5,023 bases of DNA from Desulfovibrionaceae bacterium UBA6814 (GTDB lineage: Bacteria > Desulfobacterota > Desulfovibrionia > Desulfovibrionales > Desulfovibrionaceae). This document shows, piece by piece, positions 1 to 5,023 of this stretch; positions within the stretch are counted from its first letter, which is position 1, and each line of letters starts with the position of its first letter. The translations under genes were made by a program, and so were the position numbers. The notes under the pieces were generated by a model that made no database searches, was not told where the DNA came from, and saw nothing but the letters and a program-made list of their open reading frames with translations. The DNA is taken from assembly GCA_002452635.1 (NCBI GenBank), contig DKEU01000127.1, positions 1-5,023 of the forward strand, in the 5' to 3' direction.

Positions 1-481
1 AGGCGTCCTTCATCACGAACTCGCGGCCGCGCATGAGCCCGAAGCGGGGGCGAATCTCGTCGCGGAACTTGGTCTGCACCTGGTAGAGGTTCACCGGGAG
101 CTGCCGGTAGCTCTTTATTTCGCCGCGCACCAGGTCGGTGATGACCTCCTCGTGGGTGGGGCCCAGGCAGTAGTCGCGGCCGTGCCGGTCCTCGAAGCGC
201 AGCAGCTCCTTGCCGTAGACCTCCCAGCGGCCGGACTCGCGCCACAGGTCCCCGGGCTGGACCATGGGCATGAGCACCTCCTGGGCCCCGGCGCGGTTCA
301 TCTCCTCGCGGATGATGTCCGCCACCTTGTTGAGCGCGCGCAGGCCCAGGGGCAGGTAGGTGTAGATGCCCGAGGTGAGCTTGCGGATCATGCCGGCGCG
401 GGTGAGCAGCTTGTGGCTGACCACCTCGGCGTCGCCCGGGGCCTCCTTGAGGGTGGGCGCGTACATCTTGGACAGTTTCAT
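1..481 (-). CDS. proS: Prolyl-tRNA synthetase, N-terminal part (runs off left edge)
   Basis: Cytoplasmic class II aminoacyl-tRNA synthetase that charges tRNA-Pro with proline. The first 160 residues are present and the rest lies beyond the left edge. The protein begins MKLSKMYAPTLKEAPGDAEV, a typical bacterial-type ProS start. Class II motif 1 covers about residues 30-75 (GMIRKLTSGIYTYLPLGLR, then GAQEVLMPMV). The substrate-pocket segment LGPTHEEV is at 106-113. Motif 2 follows as FRDEIRPRFGLMRGREFVMKDA at 139-160. The editing insertion, motif 3 and anticodon-binding domain should lie outside the window. The ATG overlaps the stop of ispG (ATGA), and a GGAG Shine-Dalgarno lies 9 bases upstream inside ispG, so translation is probably coupled. 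Nothing is broken in the visible part. Identity is very secure. Confidence 0.97.
   Translation of the reverse strand, partial: MKLSKMYAPTLKEAPGDAEVVSHKLLTRAGMIRKLTSGIYTYLPLGLRALNKVADIIREEMNRAGAQEVLMPMVQPGDLWRESGRWEVYGKELLRFEDRHGRDYCLGPTHEEVITDLVRGEIKSYRQLPVNLYQVQTKFRDEIRPRFGLMRGREFVMKDA
478..481 (-). other. ATGA stop/start overlap of ispG and proS
   Basis: The TGA stop of ispG (480-478) and the ATG of proS (481-479) share bases as ATGA. This arrangement usually means the two genes are on one mRNA and translated with termination-reinitiation coupling. Confidence 0.85.
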
Positions 482-1566
482 GCAGTGCGTCTCCGTTCTT
501 CGAGGAATGTGTCGAGTTCGTCGAGAAAGGCGGGCAGCAGGTCCTTTTCCTTGACCTTGCGCACCACCTCGCCCTTCCGGAAAATTATGCCCAGGCCGCG
601 GCCGCCGGCCAGGCCGATGTCCGCCTCCCGGGCCTCGCCCGGGCCGTTCACCACGCAGCCCATCACCGCCACGGTGAAGACCTCGGGCACGGCCATGAGA
701 TGCTTCTCCACGGCCCGGGCCAGGTCGGCCAGGGCGATCTCGGTGCGGCCGCAGGTGGGGCAGGCCACGATCTCCGGCCCCCGGGCGCGCAGGCCCAGGG
801 CGCGCAACAGCTCCCAGGCCACCAGCATCTCGTCCACCGGGTCGCCGGTCACGGATACCCGCAGGGTGTCGCCCAGGCCTTCCGCGAGCAGAATGCCCAG
901 GCCCGCGCTGGACTTCACCGCGGCCCGGGTCAGGGTGCCGGCCTCGGTGACCCCGATGTGCAGGGGGTAGTCGCACCGGCCGGCCAGGAGCCGGTAGGCG
1001 GCCACGGTGTTCAGCACCGAGGAGGACTTGAGGGAAATCTTGATGTCGTGGAAGCCCCGGTCCTCCAGGAGCCGGACGTGGCCCAGGGCGCTCTCCACCA
1101 TGGCCTGCGGGGTGGGGCCGCCGTGCTTCTTGAGCAGGGCCTTTTCCACGGACCCGGAGTTCACCCCGATGCGGATGGGCGCGCCCCGCTCCTGGGCCGC
1201 GCGCACCACCGCGTCCACCGGCCGCTTGCCCCCGATGTTGCCGGGGTTGATGCGCAGGGCGTCCACCCCGGCGTCCAGGGCGGCCAGGGCCAGGCGGTGG
1301 TCGAAATGGATGTCCGCGATGAGCGGAATGGGCGACTCGGCCTTGATGGCCTTGATGGCCCGGGCAGCGTCCTGGTCCAGCACGGCCAGGCGCACCACCT
1401 CGCAGCCCGCGGCGGCCAGCTCGCGGATCTGGGCCAGGGTGGACAGCACGTCCCGGGTGTCGGTGCAGCACATGCTCTGCACCACCACCGGGTTGTCCCC
1501 GCCGACGGCCACGCCGCCGATGCGCACCACCCTGCTGGGGCGTCGAGATTTCACCACGCTTTCCAT
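478..1566 (-). CDS. ispG: 4-hydroxy-3-methylbut-2-enyl diphosphate synthase (flavodoxin/ferredoxin type)
   Basis: IspG (GcpE) converts MEcPP to HMBPP in the penultimate step of the MEP isoprenoid pathway, a reductive reaction at a [4Fe-4S] cluster in the cytoplasm. The 362-residue length matches the usual single-TIM-barrel bacterial form (E. coli about 372). Barrel motifs are visible: VVVQSM at 27-32, PLIADIHFDHRLAL at 81-94, ALRINPGNIG at 103-112, IRIGVNSGSVEK at 131-142, and GVTEAG at 205-210. The cluster domain carries ACPTCGR (Cys269, Cys272) and MGCVVNGPGEA (Cys304, with Glu311 as the expected fourth ligand). Residues 33-34 are Cys-Cys where E. coli has Thr-Asn before TDT/TRT. The start at 1566 gives the right N-terminal length, but no good Shine-Dalgarno precedes it. 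The gene lies 61 bases after cbiB with no terminator seen between, and overlaps proS by four bases. Confidence 0.97.
   Translation of the reverse strand: MESVVKSRRPSRVVRIGGVAVGGDNPVVVQSMCCTDTRDVLSTLAQIRELAAAGCEVVRLAVLDQDAARAIKAIKAESPIPLIADIHFDHRLALAALDAGVDALRINPGNIGGKRPVDAVVRAAQERGAPIRIGVNSGSVEKALLKKHGGPTPQAMVESALGHVRLLEDRGFHDIKISLKSSSVLNTVAAYRLLAGRCDYPLHIGVTEAGTLTRAAVKSSAGLGILLAEGLGDTLRVSVTGDPVDEMLVAWELLRALGLRARGPEIVACPTCGRTEIALADLARAVEKHLMAVPEVFTVAVMGCVVNGPGEAREADIGLAGGRGLGIIFRKGEVVRKVKEKDLLPAFLDELDTFLEERRRTA
491..494 (-). promoter_or_regulatory. Ribosome binding site of proS, inside ispG
   Basis: The minus strand reads GGAG nine bases before the proS ATG, within the last codons of ispG. 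It supports the start at 481 and independent ribosome loading in addition to coupling through the ATGA overlap. Confidence 0.6.
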
Positions 1567-1627
1567 AACCGTACCGGGACCCGAGGCTTATCCCAAATCC
1601 CGGCGCAAGCCAAGAACGGGCTTGGGC

Positions 1628-2578
1628 TCAGACCAGCTTGAGCAGCAGGGCGTAGAGACCGGCCAGGGCGGCCAGGAGCAGGCCGGTGGCGCGGCACAGG
1701 GTGAGGAGGTTGGCCAGGCGGGCGTCGGTCCAGCCGGCTCCCTCGGGGCCGAACTCGGGCTTGTCCTTGGGCTTGCCGAAGTACACCGCGGGCCCGCCCA
1801 TGCCCCCGCCGCACAGCCAGGCCGCCGCGGCCATGGGCCAGCCTGCGTTGGGGCTCTCGGACTTGCGGGCGTCCTCCAGCAGGTGGAGGTAGGCCTCGTC
1901 CCAGTCCAGGCGCAGGAGCCAGCCCGCGGCCAGCATGGCGAAGGCGGCGATACGGGCGGGCACGAAGGCCAGCACGTCGTCGGCCCGGGCCGCGAACCAG
2001 CCCGCGAACCGCCACTCGTCGGTCTTGTAGCCCCACATGGAGTCCAGGGTGGACACGGCCTTGTAGACCCACAGCCAGGCCGGGCCGCCCACGGCCAGGA
2101 ACAGGAAGGGCGCGACGAACGCGTCGTTCAGGTTCTCGGCCAGGGTCTCGGCCAGGGCGCGGCGCAGGCCCGCCTCGTCCAGGCCCCGGGTGTCCCGGCT
2201 CACCAGCATGGCCAGGGCCCCGCGCGCGGCCTCCAGGTCGCCCCGCTCCAGGCTGGCCGCCACCGCCCTGCCCTCGCGCAGGAGCTGGCCCAGGGCCAGG
2301 CCGGCATAGGCCAGGTACAGGGCCAGGACCAGGCCCAGCCAGGGCAGAGATGCGGCGAACCAGGCCACGCCCCCGGCCGCGCCGGCCAGGAGCAGCACCG
2401 CGGCCGCGCCCTTGGCGCGCTGCGCCCCGGCGCTGCCCGCCCGCACCAGGGGCGAGAGCTCGGCCGCGGCCTTGCCCACCAGCCGCACCGGATGCGGCCA
2501 GGCCGGCGGGTCGCCCAGGGCCAGGTCCACGAGCACCGCGACCAAGGGCAGCAGGGTCCAGAGCAGGTCCGTGTCCAT
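1628..2578 (-). CDS. cbiB: Adenosylcobinamide-phosphate synthase CbiB/CobD
   Basis: CbiB is an integral membrane enzyme that attaches the aminopropanol (or aminopropanol phosphate) arm to adenosylcobyric acid, late in cobalamin synthesis. The chosen protein has 316 residues, the usual family length. Family motifs in order: LGDPPAWPHPVRLVG at 21-35, SRDTRGL at 127-133, ETLAENLNDAFVAPFLF at 144-160, YKAVSTLDSMWGYK at 172-185, RADDVLAFVPARI at 198-210, SPNAGWPMAAAA at 242-253, YFGKP at 266-270. Hydrophobic stretches near 5-20, 57-97, 153-171, 203-222 and 297-316 fit a polytopic membrane protein. The frame stays open 17 codons further upstream, but that part is encoded by the terminator hairpin and tail. 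The ATG at 2578 has a GGAGG site and gives the usual family N-terminus, so it is preferred. In other bacteria the name cobD is also used for this family (in Salmonella, CobD is a different enzyme). Confidence 0.95.
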   Translation of the reverse strand: MDTDLLWTLLPLVAVLVDLALGDPPAWPHPVRLVGKAAAELSPLVRAGSAGAQRAKGAAAVLLLAGAAGGVAWFAASLPWLGLVLALYLAYAGLALGQLLREGRAVAASLERGDLEAARGALAMLVSRDTRGLDEAGLRRALAETLAENLNDAFVAPFLFLAVGGPAWLWVYKAVSTLDSMWGYKTDEWRFAGWFAARADDVLAFVPARIAAFAMLAAGWLLRLDWDEAYLHLLEDARKSESPNAGWPMAAAAWLCGGGMGGPAVYFGKPKDKPEFGPEGAGWTDARLANLLTLCRATGLLLAALAGLYALLLKLV

Positions 2579-2582
2579 GCGG

Positions 2583-2587
2583 CCTCC
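2583..2587 (-). promoter_or_regulatory. Ribosome binding site of cbiB (decides the start)
   Basis: The minus strand reads TACGGAGGCCGCATG, a GGAGG core four bases before the ATG at 2578. It argues against the longer frame starting at 2629. It directly abuts the T-rich tail of the upstream terminator. Confidence 0.75.
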
Positions 2588-2588
2588 G

Positions 2589-2627
2589 TAAAAATAAAGC
2601 GGGCGCGACGGTTTCCGTCGCGCCCGC
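2589..2627 (-). terminator. Rho-independent terminator of the hydrogenase operon
   Basis: A perfect 12-bp inverted repeat, GCGGGCGCGACG (2599-2610) with CGTCGCGCCCGC (2616-2627), encloses a five-base loop that can close by one more G-C pair. On the minus strand the stem is followed by TTTATTTTTA (2598-2589). This is a textbook intrinsic terminator, starting 21 bases after the stop codon of the hydrogenase large subunit. On the plus strand the stem is followed by AAAATG, so it is not a plus-strand terminator. Confidence 0.93.
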
Positions 2628-2648
2628 AAAATGCCACGAGTTTCCGGC

Positions 2649-3983
2649 CTAGTCCACCTTTCGCCAAACCACTCCCCGGTCCGCGAGGTCCAGGCAGTGG
2701 GTGGAGCAGGAGATGCAGGGGTCGTAGGCCCGCACCAGCATGGAGAGCTTGAGCTCGATGGACTCGGCCGGCTCGTCCTTGATGAGCGGGGTGATGGCGG
2801 CCATGTCGTACTGGATGTTGGCGTGGTTCTGGTTGGTGGGGATCACGCAGTCCGCGTGGCAAATGCGGCCCTGGTCGTCGTACTCGTAGGAGTGGAACAG
2901 GATGCCCCGGGGCACCTCCACCGCGCCCACGCCCTTGCCCGCCTGGAGCCGCACCGGAGCCGGGGCCTCGGGCCGCACCCCGGTCTTGATGAGCTCGTCC
3001 AGGATGCGCACCGAGTCCTCGGTGGAGTGCACGCACTCCACCAGCTGGGCCACGGTGATGAAGTAGGGATTGTGGCAGGGGGCCTTGAGGCCCAGCTTGT
3101 CCGCGGCCTTCTTGGCCCCGGGGTGCAGCAGCCCGTGGTTCAGGTTGAACCGGGCCAGGGCGCCCACCATGTAGGACTTGGCCTGGTTGCGGCTCCACTT
3201 GGCCGTGGACTGGGGCACCAGGTACTCGTTGGTCAGGTTCAGGTACTCCGAGGCGGGCCGGCTCTGGTCCTGGCTGGTGCCCACCTGGCCCCAGAGCAGC
3301 GGGTACTCGCCGGGATGCACCAGGCCCACGTACTCGGTCTCCCGGGTGAAGTCCGGGATGGCCCCGGCCACCGAGGCCACCAGGTCCACCACCGCGTCCA
3401 GGGCCTTGAGGGAATCGTTCAGGCGCTTGCGCAACGCCTTGAGCTCGTCCAGGGTCGGGACCTTGTGGAACCCGCCCGGGCACAGGCGCTGGGGATGGGT
3501 GGTGCGGCCGCAGATGGCCTGGCTGAACTCGTTGGACAGCCGGCGCAGGCCGATGAGGGTGGTGAGCTCCTTCTTATGGGTGGACGCCAGGGGGATCACC
3601 GAGCCCACGCCCAAATAGTCGGGCAGGGCCAGATAGCCCACGTGCAGGTAGTGGCTCTGGAGATTTTCTCCATGGATGGCCAGCTTGCGCAACAGGGTGG
3701 TCTGGCGCGAGATGCGGATGCCCAGGGCCTCCTCGGTGGCCTGCAACGAGGCCAGCTGGTGCCCGATGGAGCAGATGCCGCAGATGCGCGAGGTGATCTG
3801 GTGGATCACGTCGAAGCGCTTGCCCAGGATCATGGCCTCGAAGAAGCGCGGGGCCTCGGGGACCTCCCAGCGGCAGGTCTGGACTACGCCCGCGGGGTCG
3901 ATCTCGACCACGATGTTGCCGTGGCCCTCGACCCGGGTGAGGTAGTGGACGTCGATCTTCTTGGCGGCGGTGGTTTCGCTCAT
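2649..3983 (-). CDS. Group 3 [NiFe]-hydrogenase large (alpha) subunit, HydA/MvhA type
   Basis: Catalytic subunit of a cytoplasmic [NiFe]-hydrogenase, holding the Ni-Fe(CN)2CO site that splits or forms H2. Length is 444 residues, normal for group 3. The N-terminal RVEGHG (17-22) includes the conserved Glu19. The first Ni motif is SRICGICSIGH at 65-75 (Cys68, Cys71) and the second is AYDPCISCSTH at 419-429 (Cys423, Cys426). EVPRG at 356-360 carries the conserved active-site arginine (Arg359), and VIPTNQNHANIQYD (380-393) is the usual PTxxN region. After His429 come 15 more residues, the expected extension removed by a maturation endopeptidase; no such protease or hyp gene is in the window. No signal peptide is visible. 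The start at 3983 has an AGGGG site seven bases upstream. The gene lies 180 bases after the small subunit and is closed by a terminator. The subgroup (3b versus 3c/Mvh-like) cannot be fixed by eye. Confidence 0.95.
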   Translation of the reverse strand: MSETTAAKKIDVHYLTRVEGHGNIVVEIDPAGVVQTCRWEVPEAPRFFEAMILGKRFDVIHQITSRICGICSIGHQLASLQATEEALGIRISRQTTLLRKLAIHGENLQSHYLHVGYLALPDYLGVGSVIPLASTHKKELTTLIGLRRLSNEFSQAICGRTTHPQRLCPGGFHKVPTLDELKALRKRLNDSLKALDAVVDLVASVAGAIPDFTRETEYVGLVHPGEYPLLWGQVGTSQDQSRPASEYLNLTNEYLVPQSTAKWSRNQAKSYMVGALARFNLNHGLLHPGAKKAADKLGLKAPCHNPYFITVAQLVECVHSTEDSVRILDELIKTGVRPEAPAPVRLQAGKGVGAVEVPRGILFHSYEYDDQGRICHADCVIPTNQNHANIQYDMAAITPLIKDEPAESIELKLSMLVRAYDPCISCSTHCLDLADRGVVWRKVD

Positions 3984-3990
3984 GATCTAT

Positions 3991-3995
3991 CCCCT
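3991..3995 (-). promoter_or_regulatory. Ribosome binding site of the hydrogenase large-subunit gene
   Basis: The minus strand has AGGGG seven bases before the ATG at 3983. A small hairpin (3999-4016) ends three bases upstream of it, so access to this site could depend on local RNA folding. Confidence 0.65.
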
Positions 3996-3998
3996 GGC

Positions 3999-4016
3999 GG
4001 TTGGTGCCTACCAACC
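3999..4016 (-). repeat. Short hairpin just upstream of the large-subunit ribosome binding site
   Basis: A perfect 7-bp inverted repeat, GGTTGGT (3999-4005) and ACCAACC (4010-4016), has a four-base loop. In the minus-strand mRNA it would sit immediately 5' of the AGGGG site. It has no T-rich tail, so it is not a terminator. A role in translation or mRNA stability is possible but unproven. Confidence 0.5.
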
Positions 4017-4041
4017 TGCTTAAAAAGTCCGAATCAGCAGG
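4015..4041 (-). repeat. Inverted repeat sharing bases with the two neighbouring hairpins
   Basis: CCTGCT (4015-4020) and AGCAGG (4036-4041) are perfect complements with a 15-base loop that contains an A5 run (T5 in the mRNA sense). Its left arm shares two bases with the 3999-4016 hairpin, and its right arm overlaps the outer end of the long repeat at 4037-4164. The folds would therefore compete. Six base pairs is short enough to occur by chance. Confidence 0.35.
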
Positions 4042-4164
4042 CCGTTCAAAAGGCGTGAGATGCAAGGAAAGGGGAAAATCCAGGGCGCGCAGTGTATCGC
4101 CATATACATAAGCGGTCTGGATTTTTCCTTTGACGCAGCAGATTGCGCATTTTCAACGGCCCGC
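4037..4164. repeat. Long imperfect inverted-repeat element between the hydrogenase subunit genes
   Basis: About 128 bases that fold back on themselves. The outer arms are GCAGGCCGTT at the left and AACGGCCCGC at the right, with one mismatch, and continue as CAAAAGGCG against CGCATTTTC. The inner arms are GGAAAATCCAG (4073-4083) and CTGGATTTTTC (4117-4127), paired with few mismatches. The centre contains a further TGTAT/ATACA pair (4093-4097 and 4104-4108). The arms are separated by an unpaired stretch. The right end coincides with the last base of the small-subunit stop codon. By my count the 4021-4160 stretch is about 49% G+C, clearly lower than the genes on either side. No open frame with coding character is visible. 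It looks like a palindromic intergenic repeat (REP/MITE-like) rather than a terminator, because no U-rich tail directly follows the stem. Whether it is repeated elsewhere cannot be seen here. Confidence 0.65.
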
Positions 4165-4907
4165 TACAGCGGGGCGCTGGAGAAGCCGAGGAAGAGGCGC
4201 AACAGGTCCTGGGCCTCGCGGCGGGAGAACCCGCCCAGGTCTTCCATCACGTAGCGGGCGGCGTCCAGGTTGGCGCCCGGAGCCAGGCCCCGGCAGCCCC
4301 AGCACACCGCGCCCTCGGTCACGCAGGCGGCCTTGCACCCGGCCCGGGTGATGATGCCCAGGCAGGCGCGGCCCCGCTCGTAGTTGCAGATGTTGCCCGC
4401 CTGCTTGCACTCCATGCAGACCGGGTAGTCCGGCAGCCAGGGGGCCTTGCCGGACAGGAGCTCCTTGACCATGCGCAGGAACTCCGCGCGGTCGATGGGG
4501 CAGCCGTGGATCTCCAGGTCCACGGGCACCACCGCGCGCACCGGCCGGGCCGCGTAGGTGGGGTACCAGCGGGCCTTGTCCCCGTAGACCGCCTCGCGGC
4601 ACTGGGCGTCTTCCATGAAGTTCTTGATGCAGTTGATCCCGCCGATGGTGGCGCAGGCGCCCAGGGCCACCAGGAGCTTGGCCTTGGCGCGGATATCCTT
4701 GATGCGCTTCTCGTCCTCGGGACGGGTGATGGAGCCCTCCACAAAGGCGATATCGTAGTCGTCGCTCCGCTCGGTCATGACCTCGCGGAAGTTCACCACG
4801 TCCACGTGGGCCAGCACATCCAGGAGCTTCTCCTCCAGGTTGGCCACCTGGAGCTGATCGCCTTCGCAGCCGGCGAAGTCGAAGAACGCGATCTTGGGCT
4901 TGGCCAT
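4164..4907 (-). CDS. Group 3 [NiFe]-hydrogenase small (delta) subunit, HydD/MvhG type
   Basis: Electron-transfer subunit that links the Ni-Fe site of the large subunit to the partner reductase. Length is 247 residues, slightly short of the roughly 260 of Pyrococcus sulfhydrogenase delta. Proximal-cluster motifs are FAGCEGDQLQ (Cys14, Asp17), GACAT (Cys84) and HGCPI (Cys136). The C-terminal half carries eight further cysteines in the delta-type pattern: CMEC (164, 167), NIC (174), ACLG (182), CKAAC (191, 195), CWGC (202, 205), enough for two more [4Fe-4S] clusters. The fourth proximal position, usually Cys, is Asp17 (codon GAT). No Tat signal is present, so the enzyme is cytoplasmic. The start is fixed by a strong AGGAGGAGGA site, and the stop of the upstream subunit is 22 bases away, indicating one operon. 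The stop codon touches the inverted-repeat element, so the C-terminal tail (GFSSAPL) could have been altered by it. Confidence 0.93.
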   Translation of the reverse strand: MAKPKIAFFDFAGCEGDQLQVANLEEKLLDVLAHVDVVNFREVMTERSDDYDIAFVEGSITRPEDEKRIKDIRAKAKLLVALGACATIGGINCIKNFMEDAQCREAVYGDKARWYPTYAARPVRAVVPVDLEIHGCPIDRAEFLRMVKELLSGKAPWLPDYPVCMECKQAGNICNYERGRACLGIITRAGCKAACVTEGAVCWGCRGLAPGANLDAARYVMEDLGGFSRREAQDLLRLFLGFSSAPL

Positions 4908-4910
4908 GGT

Positions 4911-4920
4911 TCCTCCTCCT
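4911..4920 (-). promoter_or_regulatory. Strong ribosome binding site of the small-subunit gene
   Basis: The minus strand reads AGGAGGAGGAACCATG. The AGGAGG core at 4920-4915 stands seven bases before the ATG at 4907, and a second GGAGG register is nearer. It firmly supports this start. Confidence 0.85.
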
Positions 4921-4929
4921 GTCGCCAGG

Positions 4930-5023
4930 CTAGATGGCCTCTTCCAGGGATTCGATGGCGGTGTACTTGAACACCGGGCCGTGGATGCAGGCGCTCTTGC
5001 CGTTGATCTGGCAGTGGCCGCAC
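4930..5023 (-). CDS. C-terminal end of an NAD(P)-type hydrogenase electron-transfer subunit (HydG/gamma or FloxC-like)
   Basis: Only the last 30 codons and the TAG stop are inside the window. They encode CGHCQINGKSACIHGPVF followed by KYTAIESLEEAI. The pattern CGxC, eight residues, C, then HGPVF matches the C-terminal [2Fe-2S]-binding domain of the dihydroorotate-dehydrogenase electron-transfer-subunit family. This includes the gamma subunit (HydG) of group 3b NADP-linked hydrogenases; there the first cluster cysteine normally lies just upstream, here past the edge. Such subunits carry FAD and exchange electrons with NAD(P)H. The order gamma-delta-alpha matches group 3b operons. The same domain also ends Flox-type proteins that feed heterodisulfide reductase, so the subclass is uncertain. 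The gene ends 22 bases before the small-subunit start. Confidence 0.8.
   Translation of the reverse strand, partial: CGHCQINGKSACIHGPVFKYTAIESLEEAI

Noticed and set aside
1606..1624. Small inverted repeat CAAGCC/GGCTTG between cbiB and ispG as a terminator
   Set aside because: Only six base pairs with a seven-base loop and no T-rich tail on the minus strand. It is more likely chance, and cbiB-ispG read-through is plausible.
2579..2629. Longer cbiB start at 2629 (17 extra residues)
   Set aside because: The extra residues are encoded by the terminator hairpin and its tail, the CbiB family starts near the shorter form, and GGAGG precedes the ATG at 2578.
1007..2752. Long plus-strand open frame (581 codons) crossing ispG, cbiB and the terminator
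   Set aside because: Its translation is low-complexity, rich in Arg, Ala, Gly and Gln with no recognisable domain, and it runs antisense to two clearly identified genes. High G+C makes stop codons rare in antisense frames.
2200..3483. Alternative minus-strand frame (427 codons) spanning the large-subunit/cbiB junction
   Set aside because: Out of frame with two genes that have full family motifs. It reads through the terminator and its product is Pro/Gly/Arg-rich with no similarity I recognise.
4022..4026. T5 run on the minus strand after the long inverted repeat, as a terminator between the hydrogenase subunits
   Set aside because: The run is more than ten bases past the end of the stem and too short. 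A terminator here would also uncouple two subunits that must be made together.
2631..4058. Plus-strand open frame (475 codons) antisense to the hydrogenase large subunit
   Set aside because: Same antisense artefact of GC-rich coding DNA: composition dominated by Gly, Val, His, Leu and Gln, no domain, no ribosome binding site, and it starts inside the terminator region.
4097..4116. Possible -10 box (TATGTA) on the minus strand inside the inverted repeat, as an internal promoter for the large subunit
   Set aside because: No acceptable -35 hexamer at 16-18 bases upstream, and the AT-rich bases are explained by the centre of the palindrome.
4060..4254. Small plus-strand open frame over the inverted repeat
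   Set aside because: No Shine-Dalgarno site, no recognisable product, and its second half is antisense to the conserved small-subunit C-terminus.

Overview
The window is GC-rich, gene-dense bacterial DNA. All coding falls on the minus strand, so the genes read from the right edge to the left. The combination of a cytoplasmic group 3 [NiFe]-hydrogenase, a cobalamin gene and a cbiB-ispG-proS run suggests an anaerobic, sulfate-reducer-like deltaproteobacterium (Desulfobacterota, possibly Desulfovibrionales). That assignment is inferred from gene content and composition only.

Layout in order of transcription. At 5023-4930 lies the last part of an NAD(P)-type electron-transfer subunit, recognised by its C-terminal [2Fe-2S] cysteine motif. 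At 4907-4164 is the hydrogenase small (delta) subunit, which carries ligands for three [4Fe-4S] clusters. A 180-base gap (4163-3984) holds a long imperfect inverted repeat followed by two smaller hairpins. At 3983-2649 is the hydrogenase large (alpha) subunit with complete Ni-binding motifs. A strong rho-independent terminator (2627-2589) closes this operon. Next are cbiB (2578-1628, cobalamin biosynthesis), ispG (1566-478, isoprenoid biosynthesis) and the first 160 codons of proS (481-1, prolyl-tRNA synthetase). ispG and proS overlap by ATGA.

The hydrogenase genes form one functional unit. H2 is split or made at the Ni-Fe site of the large subunit. Electrons run through the clusters of the small subunit to the partner subunit, whose visible C-terminus resembles HydG/DHOD-electron-transfer proteins that exchange electrons with NAD(P)H. 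cbiB, ispG and proS look like a separate housekeeping run with no obvious functional tie to the hydrogenase.

The points most worth a second look are the repeat element between the small- and large-subunit genes, the Cys-to-Asp change at a proximal-cluster ligand position of the small subunit, and the terminator placed directly against the cbiB ribosome binding site. I found no CRISPR array, tRNA, rRNA, transposase or clearly undescribed multi-gene system.
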